Shown here: positions 1 to 5,285 of the stretch, in pieces
How positions within the stretch are numbered: the stretch's first letter is position 1
How the letters are laid out: the number at the start of each line of letters is the position of its first letter
Assembly (NCBI GenBank): GCA_022566235.1
Contig: JADFJI010000186.1
Span: 1 to 5,285 of the forward strand
Length of the DNA: 5,285 bases
Reading direction: 5' to 3'
Origin: Chloroflexota bacterium
GTDB taxonomy: Bacteria; Chloroflexota; Dehalococcoidia; Plut-88900
Program-made: the position numbers and the translations under genes
Notes under the pieces: generated by a model
The model's database searches: none
Told to the model about the DNA's origin: nothing
What the model saw: the letters and a program-made list of their open reading frames with translations, nothing else

Positions 1-1
1 C

Positions 2-343
2 CTGGCTCCGGGAGATGTGGCCGGCATCATTGCCATGATCAATCTGGATACCATCGGCTCAGGTGGAAGCCTGGCTGCGGGAGGCGCACAGAGCCTGGTG
101 GCCGACTCCCTGCGTCTTGCCTCCGAGATGGGCATAGACCTCCGGCCGGGCCGCGAGCCCGACAACGCCTCCAGCGATCACGCCGTTTTCGCCCGTGCAG
201 GTATCGATACCTTATTTTTCTTGGGGAGAGACTTCTCCCGGATTCACAGCGCAGATGATACGATACAGTTCGTAGAGCCCCAGCTGCTGGGCGATGCCGC
301 CAACCTCAGCATCGCCATCATCAGGGCCATAGCCAGTCAGTAG
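2..343 (+). CDS. M28-family zinc aminopeptidase, C-terminal fragment (5' end outside window)
   Basis: The reading frame is open from the first bases of the window to a TAG stop at 341-343, giving 113 visible residues; the real start lies upstream. The fragment matches the C-terminal third of M28 (aminopeptidase Y/PSMA-like) co-catalytic zinc exopeptidases. It has the 'INLDTIG' strand whose Asp (codon 47-49) is a zinc ligand in the family, a 'SDHAVF' motif about 40 residues later, and 'RIHSADDT', whose His (codon 245-247) is the last zinc ligand. A terminal helix follows. The bridging Asp, catalytic Glu and any signal peptide would lie in the missing part, so location cannot be judged; relatives are often exported and release N-terminal amino acids from peptides. 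The next gene starts 39 nt downstream on the same strand, so co-transcription is likely. An internal GTG at 17 should not be taken as the start because family-conserved sequence begins right there with no domain boundary. Confidence 0.88.
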   Translation: MAPGDVAGIIAMINLDTIGSGGSLAAGGAQSLVADSLRLASEMGIDLRPGREPDNASSDHAVFARAGIDTLFFLGRDFSRIHSADDTIQFVEPQLLGDAANLSIAIIRAIASQ

Positions 344-382
344 CTTGTTTGGGGCATAGGGGCCTTTTGGGACGTGATGGTA

Positions 383-1755
383 ATGAAAAACATCAAGTGG
401 CCGATAGCCGTGACCATCGCCCTGACCGTGATGTTGCTCTTTCCCGGGGTCTTTGCAGCCGCAGACCAAGATTGGGTGTCGGTGTTGGGCCAGGACGCAA
501 TGATCAACTTCCCGGATGATATCGTCTTCTCGGTGAGGTTTTCCAGCGACCGGCCCGTGGAGAGAGTGACCCTAACTTTTATGGTCGAGGGGCGGAACAG
601 CACCCGCCGGGAGCCCGCTACCGTCGAGACGGGCGATCCTTTGTCCGCCGAGTTCGTCCTCAAAACCCGGGGTGGGAGCAGCCTCTTCATCCCTCCGGGC
701 GCGGTTATCACCTACTCCTGGACCTTCGAGGATGAGGATGGCAATACCGCAAAGTCCGAGCCGGTGATTTTCATCTACATGGACACCAGGTTTGAGTGGG
801 ATACCGTTGGCACGGAGATGGTCACCGTCTTCTACAACGGGCCCACACAGACCCGCGCGGAGACCATTCTGGAAGCCTCTAACCTCACCCTGGTGAACAT
901 GGGCGCCCTGCTGAATACAAGCCTCAGCGGGCCCATAAACATAGTCGTCTACAACAACCCTCTACAGATGCAGGATGTTTTCCCCTTCGTGAGCAGGACC
1001 ACTTCCAGTGGGCTGATCACCCTGGGCCAGGCCTATAACAAGGAGGGCGTCATCCTCATCATGGGGTCCGATAGGAGGATAAGGGGGACCGCCTCCCATG
1101 AGATGTCCCATATACTCATCGCCGAAGCGGGGGAGGGGCCCGGGGTGCGGCTTCCCGCATGGCTAAACGAGGGGCTCTCCGAGATAGGCAATCTAGAGCC
1201 CGGATTATCTTATGACCTGGCCCTTCTTATGGGTGTCAGAGAGGACCGCATACTACCCATAACCCACATGTCCTCCTCACCCGGGACCCCCGAAGATGCG
1301 ATCCTGCTCTACGGCCAATCCAGAAACATCGTGGGTTTCATGATCGAAACCTACGGCCAGCCAAAGCTGGCGGAGCTGCTTCGGGTATACAAAAGCGGCA
1401 ATCTAAACATAGATGACGCCCTGATGCAGGTATACGGTTTTGAGAGGGTCGGGTTGGACAACCTGTGGCGCGATAGCTTAGGCCTGCCCCACCTGTCAGA
1501 GGAGCGGACCCCACCCCCATACCCACCCGCGTTCCCCTGGGCGCCCCCACCCCGGTCATTGCATCCACTCCCGAGGCCCCTCCGGGGCCTACGGGCGAGC
1601 TTTCCACAGATTCGGAGGGGCTCGCCATCCTCCAGGACGCCTACGGGGCCAGGGCCGGTGACCAGGCATTCGTGACGGCAGCAGACCTGAATGCCGATGG
1701 CGTCATCAACTACATGGACCTGGCCATCCTTGGCTCAGGGTACACGGGGCCTTAA
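383..1755 (+). CDS. Secreted gluzincin metallopeptidase (peptidase MA-like) with dockerin-like tail, interrupted by an apparent frameshift
   Basis: Translation from ATG 383 gives a clear signal peptide (MKNIKW, hydrophobic stretch, cleavage near 'VFA-AAD'). GTG 374 and ATG 377 are in frame but only add residues before the basic n-region. Residues about 30-140 look like an Ig-like beta domain that runs into a 'DTRFEWDTV' segment typical of this family. The catalytic site is HEMSH at residues 239-243 (codons from 1097), a classic HExxH zinc motif, with the likely third ligand Glu263 in 'WLNEGLSE'; this spacing fits gluzincins of the peptidase MA-like type. The original frame runs on to a stop at 1673-1675, but after about 1510 it turns into out-of-frame-looking Pro/Arg sequence. 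The -1 frame instead reads a Pro/Thr linker and a dockerin-like repeat ending at TAA 1753-1755. Restoring one base gives about 457 residues. It probably cleaves proteins outside the membrane; substrate unknown. It is 12 nt from the cohesin lipoprotein gene. The fold and exported location are fairly sure; dockerin attachment depends on the frameshift reading. Confidence 0.82.
1509..1518 (+). other. Apparent frameshift site (C-homopolymers) in the metallopeptidase gene
   Basis: Two C runs, C4 at 1509-1512 and C5 at 1514-1518, separated by one A, mark the point where the coding signal moves from the frame of the catalytic domain to the -1 frame. One extra C in either run would join 'LSEERTP' to 'TPIPTRVPLGAPTPV', a normal Pro/Thr linker. 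A missing base from sequencing, assembly or a true mutation is the simplest reading. A programmed -1 slip is less likely: the sequence A-CCC-CCA does not fit the X-XXY-YYZ slippery pattern, and I see no clear downstream pseudoknot. Confidence 0.7.
1510..1755 (+). other. Pro/Thr linker plus dockerin-like module (C-terminal part of the metallopeptidase, -1 frame)
   Basis: In this frame the sequence begins with a linker of alternating Pro and Thr (PTPIPT, APTPV, PEAPPGPTG). It continues as a dockerin-like pair: 'GLAILQDAYGARAGDQAF' and then 'ADLNADGVINYMDLAIL' (about 1681-1731). The second half has a complete F-hand calcium loop, with Asp, Asn, Asp, Asn and Asp at loop positions 1, 3, 5, 9 and 12, followed by the DLAIL helix. 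The first half keeps only the LAIL helix; its calcium loop looks shortened or worn. Dockerins bind cohesins, and a cohesin-like lipoprotein is encoded 12 nt downstream. No start codon and ribosome site of its own is evident, so this is the tail of the upstream gene and not a separate gene. Confidence 0.78.
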
Positions 1756-1767
1756 CGAACCCCCACT

Positions 1768-2295
1768 ATGGCTAGGCTGATAACCACAAAAGGCCCCAAG
1801 CATCTTCTGGGCATCGCTACTCTGCTGGCGCTGTTCCTGGTACTGGCCGCGTGCGGCGGGACCCAGGCCCCAGAGGTGGTATCGGTCCGGATCAGCCCGG
1901 AGTCCATTAAGGCCGAGGTCGGCCAGCAGATAGTGGTCAGCGTAGACGTCAACCCCGATGGCCGAGGCATCAGTGGCGGTGAGATCAATCTCTCCTTCGA
2001 TCCTGAAATCTTTACCCTGCTGGGAGTGACGCCGGGTGGGCTCTTCGGCTCATCGCCCCTGGTCGGCGTCGAAGCGGTGGATAACCAGTCAGGGACCCTT
2101 GTCTATGCCCTGGCACGACGAGGCCCGACCTCGGCCCCGACCCAGGCCTCGACCTTTGCAGAGCTTACCTTCCAGGTGTCGGGGGGTGTTCCGGCCGGCC
2201 GGTATGATCTCTTGGTAACCAGAGTTGGCCTGGCGGACGAGGCATTCCGGGACATCCTCGACATCGAGCTAACCTCGGCTACCGTCGAGCTGTAA
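1768..2295 (+). CDS. Cohesin-domain lipoprotein (probable surface anchor for dockerin proteins)
   Basis: The 175-residue product begins with a lipoprotein signal: basic n-region (KGPKH), hydrophobic core, and lipobox LVLAAC with the lipid-modified Cys at residue 29 followed by Gly-Gly. After a very short spacer, residues about 37-175 form one all-beta module with the look of a cohesin: 'VSVRISPESIKAEVGQQIVV', then 'GGEINLSFDPEIFTLLGVTPG', then a 'TFAELTFQV' strand and a final 'DIELTSATVEL' strand. Length (about 139 residues) suits a single cohesin. No enzyme domain is present, so the only evident role is binding while held on the outer face of the membrane. The obvious candidate partner is the dockerin-like tail encoded just upstream. 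The start lacks a good Shine-Dalgarno sequence, and the 12-nt gap suggests translational coupling to the upstream gene. The lipoprotein call is very firm. The cohesin call rests on pattern recognition and could be another cohesin-like carbohydrate-binding fold. Confidence 0.85.
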   Translation: MARLITTKGPKHLLGIATLLALFLVLAACGGTQAPEVVSVRISPESIKAEVGQQIVVSVDVNPDGRGISGGEINLSFDPEIFTLLGVTPGGLFGSSPLVGVEAVDNQSGTLVYALARRGPTSAPTQASTFAELTFQVSGGVPAGRYDLLVTRVGLADEAFRDILDIELTSATVEL

Positions 2296-2565
2296 ACCCT
2301 CCGGTCCATTAGAGCAAAGGGTATCCCGTCATCCCGATGTCCACCTTCTCGTTCTACAACCTCGGGCGCATTAGTCCAGGCATCGAGTTGTTAACAATGG
2401 TCTGGTTTACACAGCGTTCACAACAGATTAACTGGCCTCGCATGACCTGTCCCGATACTCGGGACTTGTAGCGTGGGGCCAACAGGCTAGCACCAAAGAT
2501 TATTAGAAAAGTTAGGCGCGGGTAGCGTGCAGGCCTGATAAGCCGGCTTGGGCGCGGAAAGCCCG
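2296..2565. other. Intergenic region between convergent operons
   Basis: This 270-nt gap separates two gene groups that run toward each other. I see no RNA gene and no ORF with protein-like character; a 44-codon frame at 2337-2471 has no recognisable composition or ribosome site. It contains a perfect hairpin at 2449-2465, a 10-bp palindrome TTGTTAACAA at 2388-2397, another palindrome AAGCCGGCTT at 2540-2549, and a weak GGGC/GCCC stem at 2550-2564 just past the permease stop codon. Termination signals for both operons are expected here. Confidence 0.6.
2449..2465. terminator. Candidate hairpin terminator between convergent genes
   Basis: GTCCCGA and TCGGGAC form a perfect 7-bp stem around a TAC loop. 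The position between converging transcription units suits a terminator. There is no T-tract on either side, so it is not a canonical Rho-independent terminator and could instead protect RNA 3' ends or be incidental. Confidence 0.3.
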
Positions 2566-4554
2566 TCAGCGGGTCCGGGGGTTCAGGATATCGTTTAGGC
2601 CGTCCCCCAGAAGATTCCAGGCGTAGATGATGATGGCGATGGTGAATGCAGGGACGAGGATCAGGTGGGGGTCCTCCCGGAGTATACCCAGGTTGCCGAC
2701 GCCAAAGTTTTCCAGGATCATCCTTCCCAGGCTGGGGTTGGGGGGCTGAATCCCGATCCCGAACCAGCTCAGGACAACCTCGCTTCCCGCCACCGCTCCC
2801 ATGCCCATGGACACAGATACGATGATGGGGCTCATGGCATTGGGGAGCAGGTGGTGGGTAATAATTCTCATGTTGGAGGCGCCCATGGCCCGGGCCGCCT
2901 CTACGTATTGAGTCTCCTTCAAATGCAGGATCTGAGCCCTTACCAGCCGGGCCATCCCCACCCAGCTAAACATGGTAAGGGCTGCAAATACCACGAAGTA
3001 GTCCACTGCCCCCGACCTTACGATACCCTCAATTCCCGACCAGCCCTCGAAATCCCTGACCCACTCCACCACCCGGGGCTTGATGGTTGCTGCCAGCAGA
3101 ATGATCAGGAGGATTCCTGGAAAGGCCAGGAATATCTCCCCTATGCGCATGATCAGGGTGTCCACCTTGCCGCCGAAAAAACCGGCCGCCGCCCCCAGCA
3201 GCAGCCCTATCACCAGGGACCCGGTGAGCACGCTGGCAAGGGTGATTATCACGGTGGTCCGGATGCCGTAGATTATGCGGCTTAACATGTCCCGACCCAG
3301 CCTGTCTGTGCCCAGGATGTGGTCAATGCTGGGTGGCCATTGGAAAAGGCTCGGCCCCTTTATCAGGTCTTTGGAGGCGATCTGTTTCCACAAGTCCCCC
3401 CCATTGGTAGAGCGAAAGAGGCCGTTGTCCACCGTGCCAGTGAAGAGGGTACTGTCTTCGCCGTAGGTTGGTGAGATGGTCAGGGTCAGGGACTTGGCAC
3501 TTAGGCCCCGTGACACCGATTCCCATGAATTTCCGCGATCGGTAGAGCGGAATATTCCCTTGGCACTGGTGTTGGCGAACAGGGTGGCATCGGAGCCGAA
3601 GGCTGGAGAGATCACCAGCTCAAATAGTTGTTTGCTGCCGAACTCGGGGTTGATCAACACCCAGCTCTGTCCGCCGTCGGTAGAGCGTTGCAACCCCTCA
3701 GAAGTGCTGGCGTAGATGGTGCCATCCACCCCGAAGCTGGGAGAGATTGCCAGCACCATCCCCTTGGTGCTCCGGGACGGCGCCTCAAATAACTGGCGCC
3801 AGCTCTGCCCTCTGTCCGTCGATTTATACACCTCCTCGACAGTTTGGAAGGAACCCCTCTTCCGCTCTGTGACCGTTGCGAACACCGTTCCATCCGTTTC
3901 ATAGGAGGGAGACAGGGTGACATAGGAGGCGTTGGGGGTGTCGCTCTGGAACCCTTCGGCGACCTGGGCCCAGGAAGCTCCTCTATTGGTAGTCACAAAC
4001 ACGCCGCCTGACAGGGCGGCGAAGAGGGTGCCATCCCGCAGGAAGCCCGGCGACATCGCCAGGTGGTTTATATTTGGACGGCTCGGCAGGCCTGCGGTTG
4101 CTTCCGTCCAGGAATCTCCCTCATCCGTAGATACGAAGACCCCTTTCGTCGTGCCAGCGTAAAGGGCGGCCTTGGAAATCGATGACGGTGCTATGATCAG
4201 CGACCCGACGTTTATGGTGCCGATTCCCCTGCTTATGTGCAACCAGGAATCGCCTCCATCCTCGGAGCGAAATATTCCTATGGAGGTGTTGTCGTATAAG
4301 GTCTGGTCCTCCTTCCACGAGGGGGATATGACCAGGCTCGGAAAACCCGGCAGATCGAGGTCCGTGGATGGGGTCTCTCTATAGCTCTTGGGCGCGGCCC
4401 AGGGAGCCAGGATCCCGACGCCATAGAAGATGACTATCACTATCAGGGCAGTGAAGGCCACCTTCTTATGAATGAGACGCCGCGCTGCCTGGGTCCAGGC
4501 TCCTCCCCTGGACTCAGGCACAAATACATCTTCCTCGGAGCCGCGTATCGCCAA
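2566..4554 (-). CDS. DppC/OppC-type ABC importer permease with an inserted seven-repeat Asp-box beta-propeller
   Basis: This 662-residue protein is an inner-membrane subunit of a peptide/nickel-type ABC importer. A basic stretch (RRLIHKK) precedes TM1 (about residues 31-51), giving an N-in topology. The permease core resumes at the family signature 'HILGTDRLGRDMLSR' (412-426), followed by further TM helices at about 433-459, 468-491, 518-541, 571-597 and 631-651. The ATPase-contacting EAA loop is 'EAARAMGAS' (552-560), and the end is the usual 'GDGLNDILNPR'. Without the insert it would be about 320 residues, near the family norm of 270-320. Between residues about 70 and 395 lie seven units of roughly 46 residues, each ending in an Asp-box (SxDxGxSW-like). 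This insert sits in the first loop, which should face outside. The start is TTG: an in-frame TGA lies five codons upstream, and GAGGT sits 9 nt before it. The DppB-type gene is 65 nt upstream. The transported substrate cannot be told from the sequence; peptides are the usual guess. Confidence 0.93.
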   Translation of the reverse strand: MAIRGSEEDVFVPESRGGAWTQAARRLIHKKVAFTALIVIVIFYGVGILAPWAAPKSYRETPSTDLDLPGFPSLVISPSWKEDQTLYDNTSIGIFRSEDGGDSWLHISRGIGTINVGSLIIAPSSISKAALYAGTTKGVFVSTDEGDSWTEATAGLPSRPNINHLAMSPGFLRDGTLFAALSGGVFVTTNRGASWAQVAEGFQSDTPNASYVTLSPSYETDGTVFATVTERKRGSFQTVEEVYKSTDRGQSWRQLFEAPSRSTKGMVLAISPSFGVDGTIYASTSEGLQRSTDGGQSWVLINPEFGSKQLFELVISPAFGSDATLFANTSAKGIFRSTDRGNSWESVSRGLSAKSLTLTISPTYGEDSTLFTGTVDNGLFRSTNGGDLWKQIASKDLIKGPSLFQWPPSIDHILGTDRLGRDMLSRIIYGIRTTVIITLASVLTGSLVIGLLLGAAAGFFGGKVDTLIMRIGEIFLAFPGILLIILLAATIKPRVVEWVRDFEGWSGIEGIVRSGAVDYFVVFAALTMFSWVGMARLVRAQILHLKETQYVEAARAMGASNMRIITHHLLPNAMSPIIVSVSMGMGAVAGSEVVLSWFGIGIQPPNPSLGRMILENFGVGNLGILREDPHLILVPAFTIAIIIYAWNLLGDGLNDILNPRTR
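3379..4347 (-). repeat. Seven tandem Asp-box (BNR-like) protein repeats inside the permease gene
   Basis: Each unit has the plan 'xISPxxxxDxTLFAxTxxGxFRSTDxGxSWxxxxxGL'. The Asp-boxes start at residues 97, 142, 188, 245, 291, 337 and 382 (SEDGGDSW, STDEGDSW, TTNRGASW, STDRGQSW, STDGGQSW, STDRGNSW, STNGGDLW). Trp-to-Trp distances are 45, 46, 57, 46, 46 and 45 residues; the fourth unit carries about 11 extra residues (around TERKRGSFQTVEE). Seven units would close one seven-bladed propeller. At DNA level the repeats are recognisable on the + strand by 'ggtagagcg'-like segments about 138 nt apart, but they have diverged, so this is not a recent expansion. Asp-boxes occur in sialidases, sortilin-type and other propellers and are structural, not catalytic. 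Confidence 0.88.
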
Positions 4555-4563
4555 GCTACCTCG

Positions 4564-4568
4564 ACCTC
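4564..4568 (-). promoter_or_regulatory. Ribosome binding site deciding the TTG start of the DppC-type permease
   Basis: On the minus strand GAGGT lies 9 nt before TTG 4554-4552. A second GAGGT copy at 4558-4562 is only 3 nt from the start and too close. With the in-frame stop just upstream, and no ATG before the conserved TM1 other than this TTG, it supports the TTG start. Confidence 0.65.
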
Positions 4569-4619
4569 AACACACTACTCTGGATAAAGCGTAATGGCGT
4601 GGAGAAAAATGGGATAGTC

Positions 4620-5285
4620 TTAGTCATACCTGATCCTCGGGTCCAGGAACCCATAAAGGATGTCCACCATCAGGTTGGCAACAACGAAGGAGATAGCGAT
4701 CAAGAGGACCACGGCCATGATCACAGGGTAGTCACGGTTGAATATAGAGTCGACGGTCAGTCTGCCGATGCCCGGAATGCCGAACAGCCCCTCGGTAATG
4801 AAGGCGCCGGTCACCAGGTCTCCCATTGACAATCCCACGACGGTAACTATGGGTATGAACGCGTTTCTGGCGATGTGACGGCGGCGGACGACAAATTCCT
4901 TCAGCCCCTTGGACCTGGCGGTCCTGATGTAGTCCTGGCCCAGCACATCCAGGGTGCTGGCCCTCATCAGCCTAGTGAGTATCGCTATGCCGGGGACCCC
5001 CAAAACAAAGGCGGGCAAGATTATGCGGGTGTCGAAAAACCCTCCCCATCCTGAGCTAGGCAGCACGTCCAGCCATATCACAAAGACCAGAAGCAGCAGG
5101 GGAGCGGTTAGCAGCACCGGCACGGAGACGAAAATCAGTGTCACGGATACTATTACCGGGTCTACCCACCGTCCTTGGTTCATCGCGGCTATCAGGCCCA
5201 GGGGAATGCCTCCCAGAACTGAGACGATAGTTGCGGCGATGCCTAGCTGGGCTGAAATCCAGATCTTCCCGGAAATCAGGCTACT
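4620..5285 (-). CDS. DppB/OppB-type ABC importer permease, 5'-truncated by the window end
   Basis: The frame is open from the window edge (5285) to TAA at 4622-4620, giving 221 visible residues. The family is usually about 305-340 residues, so about 100 N-terminal residues (TM1 and the first outer loop) lie beyond the window. Visible landmarks are 'SAQLGIAATIVSVLGGIPLGLIAA', a DppB-type helix; TM helices near residues 47-75 and 90-105; the cytoplasmic 'GQDYIRTARSKGL' segment that forms the ATPase-coupling EAA-like loop; 'RNAFIPIVTVVGLSMGDLVTGAFITE' (residues 140-165 approximately), 'FGIPGIGRL', and the C-terminal 'NLMVDILYGFLDPRIRY', all characteristic. The ATG at 5183-5181 is internal, since family-typical sequence continues upstream in frame. 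It should form the heterodimeric channel with the DppC-type subunit encoded 65 nt downstream. It has no propeller insert in the visible part; its first outer loop is not visible. Confidence 0.93.
   Translation of the reverse strand, partial: SSLISGKIWISAQLGIAATIVSVLGGIPLGLIAAMNQGRWVDPVIVSVTLIFVSVPVLLTAPLLLLVFVIWLDVLPSSGWGGFFDTRIILPAFVLGVPGIAILTRLMRASTLDVLGQDYIRTARSKGLKEFVVRRRHIARNAFIPIVTVVGLSMGDLVTGAFITEGLFGIPGIGRLTVDSIFNRDYPVIMAVVLLIAISFVVANLMVDILYGFLDPRIRYD

Noticed and set aside
374..382. GTG 374 as the start of the metallopeptidase
   Set aside because: ATG 383 gives a standard signal peptide beginning MKNIKW; the upstream codons add nothing recognisable, though the choice changes only three residues.
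337..711. 124-codon open frame on the - strand
   Set aside because: Antisense to the signal peptide and Ig-like part of the metallopeptidase; no recognisable features.
1509..1519. Programmed -1 ribosomal frameshift to make two protein forms
   Set aside because: The A-CCC-CCA sequence is not a standard slippery heptamer and no convincing stimulatory structure is evident; a one-base indel is simpler.
1338..1628. 96-codon open frame on the - strand over the linker region
   Set aside because: Gly/Val/Ser-rich translation is the complement of the C-rich Pro/Thr linker; no domain or ribosome site.
2337..2471. Small 44-codon ORF in the intergenic gap
   Set aside because: No Shine-Dalgarno sequence, no hydrophobic or motif signature, and it overlaps the hairpin; probably chance.
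2665..3285. 206-codon open frame on the + strand
   Set aside because: It lies antisense to the conserved permease core; its translation is rich in His, Gln, Gly and Pro with no domain, as expected of a shadow frame.
3388..4270. CRISPR-like or other DNA repeat array suggested by recurring ggtagagcg segments
   Set aside because: The recurrences are codons for the Asp-box protein repeats, about 138 nt apart and diverged, inside an intact reading frame.
3379..4347. Asp-box repeats as evidence of a sialidase
   Set aside because: Asp-boxes are structural. I see no sialidase RIP-type motif or arginine triad, and the repeats sit inside a transporter subunit.

Overview
The window looks like a fragment of a moderately GC-rich bacterial genome, probably environmental. 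The mix of genes is one I associate with Chloroflexota (Dehalococcoidia/SAR202-like) genomes: a gluzincin 'peptidase MA-like' exoprotein with an Ig-like front, a dockerin-like tail, a cohesin lipoprotein, and Asp-box propeller repeats of the 'ISPxxxxDxTLFA...STDxGxSW' type. That taxonomic guess is inference; there is no rRNA or other marker in the window.

There are two convergent gene groups. On the + strand (1 to 2295) lie three genes close together: the C-terminal end of an M28-family zinc aminopeptidase, a secreted HExxH metallopeptidase, and a lipoprotein whose mature part is a cohesin-like module. The metallopeptidase is annotated here across an apparent one-base frameshift near 1509-1518. 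Read across it, the protein gains a Pro/Thr-rich linker and a dockerin-like calcium-binding tail ending at 1755, only 12 nt before the cohesin lipoprotein starts. On the - strand (5285 down to 2566) lie two permease genes of the oligopeptide/dipeptide/nickel ABC importer family: a 5'-truncated DppB/OppB-type subunit, then a DppC/OppC-type subunit.

Two things stand out. First, the DppC/OppC-type permease is 662 residues instead of roughly 270-320, because a complete seven-repeat Asp-box beta-propeller is inserted in the loop after transmembrane helix 1, which should face the outside of the cell. Second, a dockerin-tailed protease and a membrane-anchored cohesin are adjacent and probably co-transcribed, suggesting a small non-cellulosomal system that tethers a protease to the cell surface. 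Together with the aminopeptidase and the peptide-type importer, the locus reads as a possible 'digest at the surface and import the peptides' module. The link between the two convergent groups is inference only.

The 270-nt gap between the groups (2296-2565) has no convincing gene. It holds one perfect 7-bp hairpin and two short palindromes.
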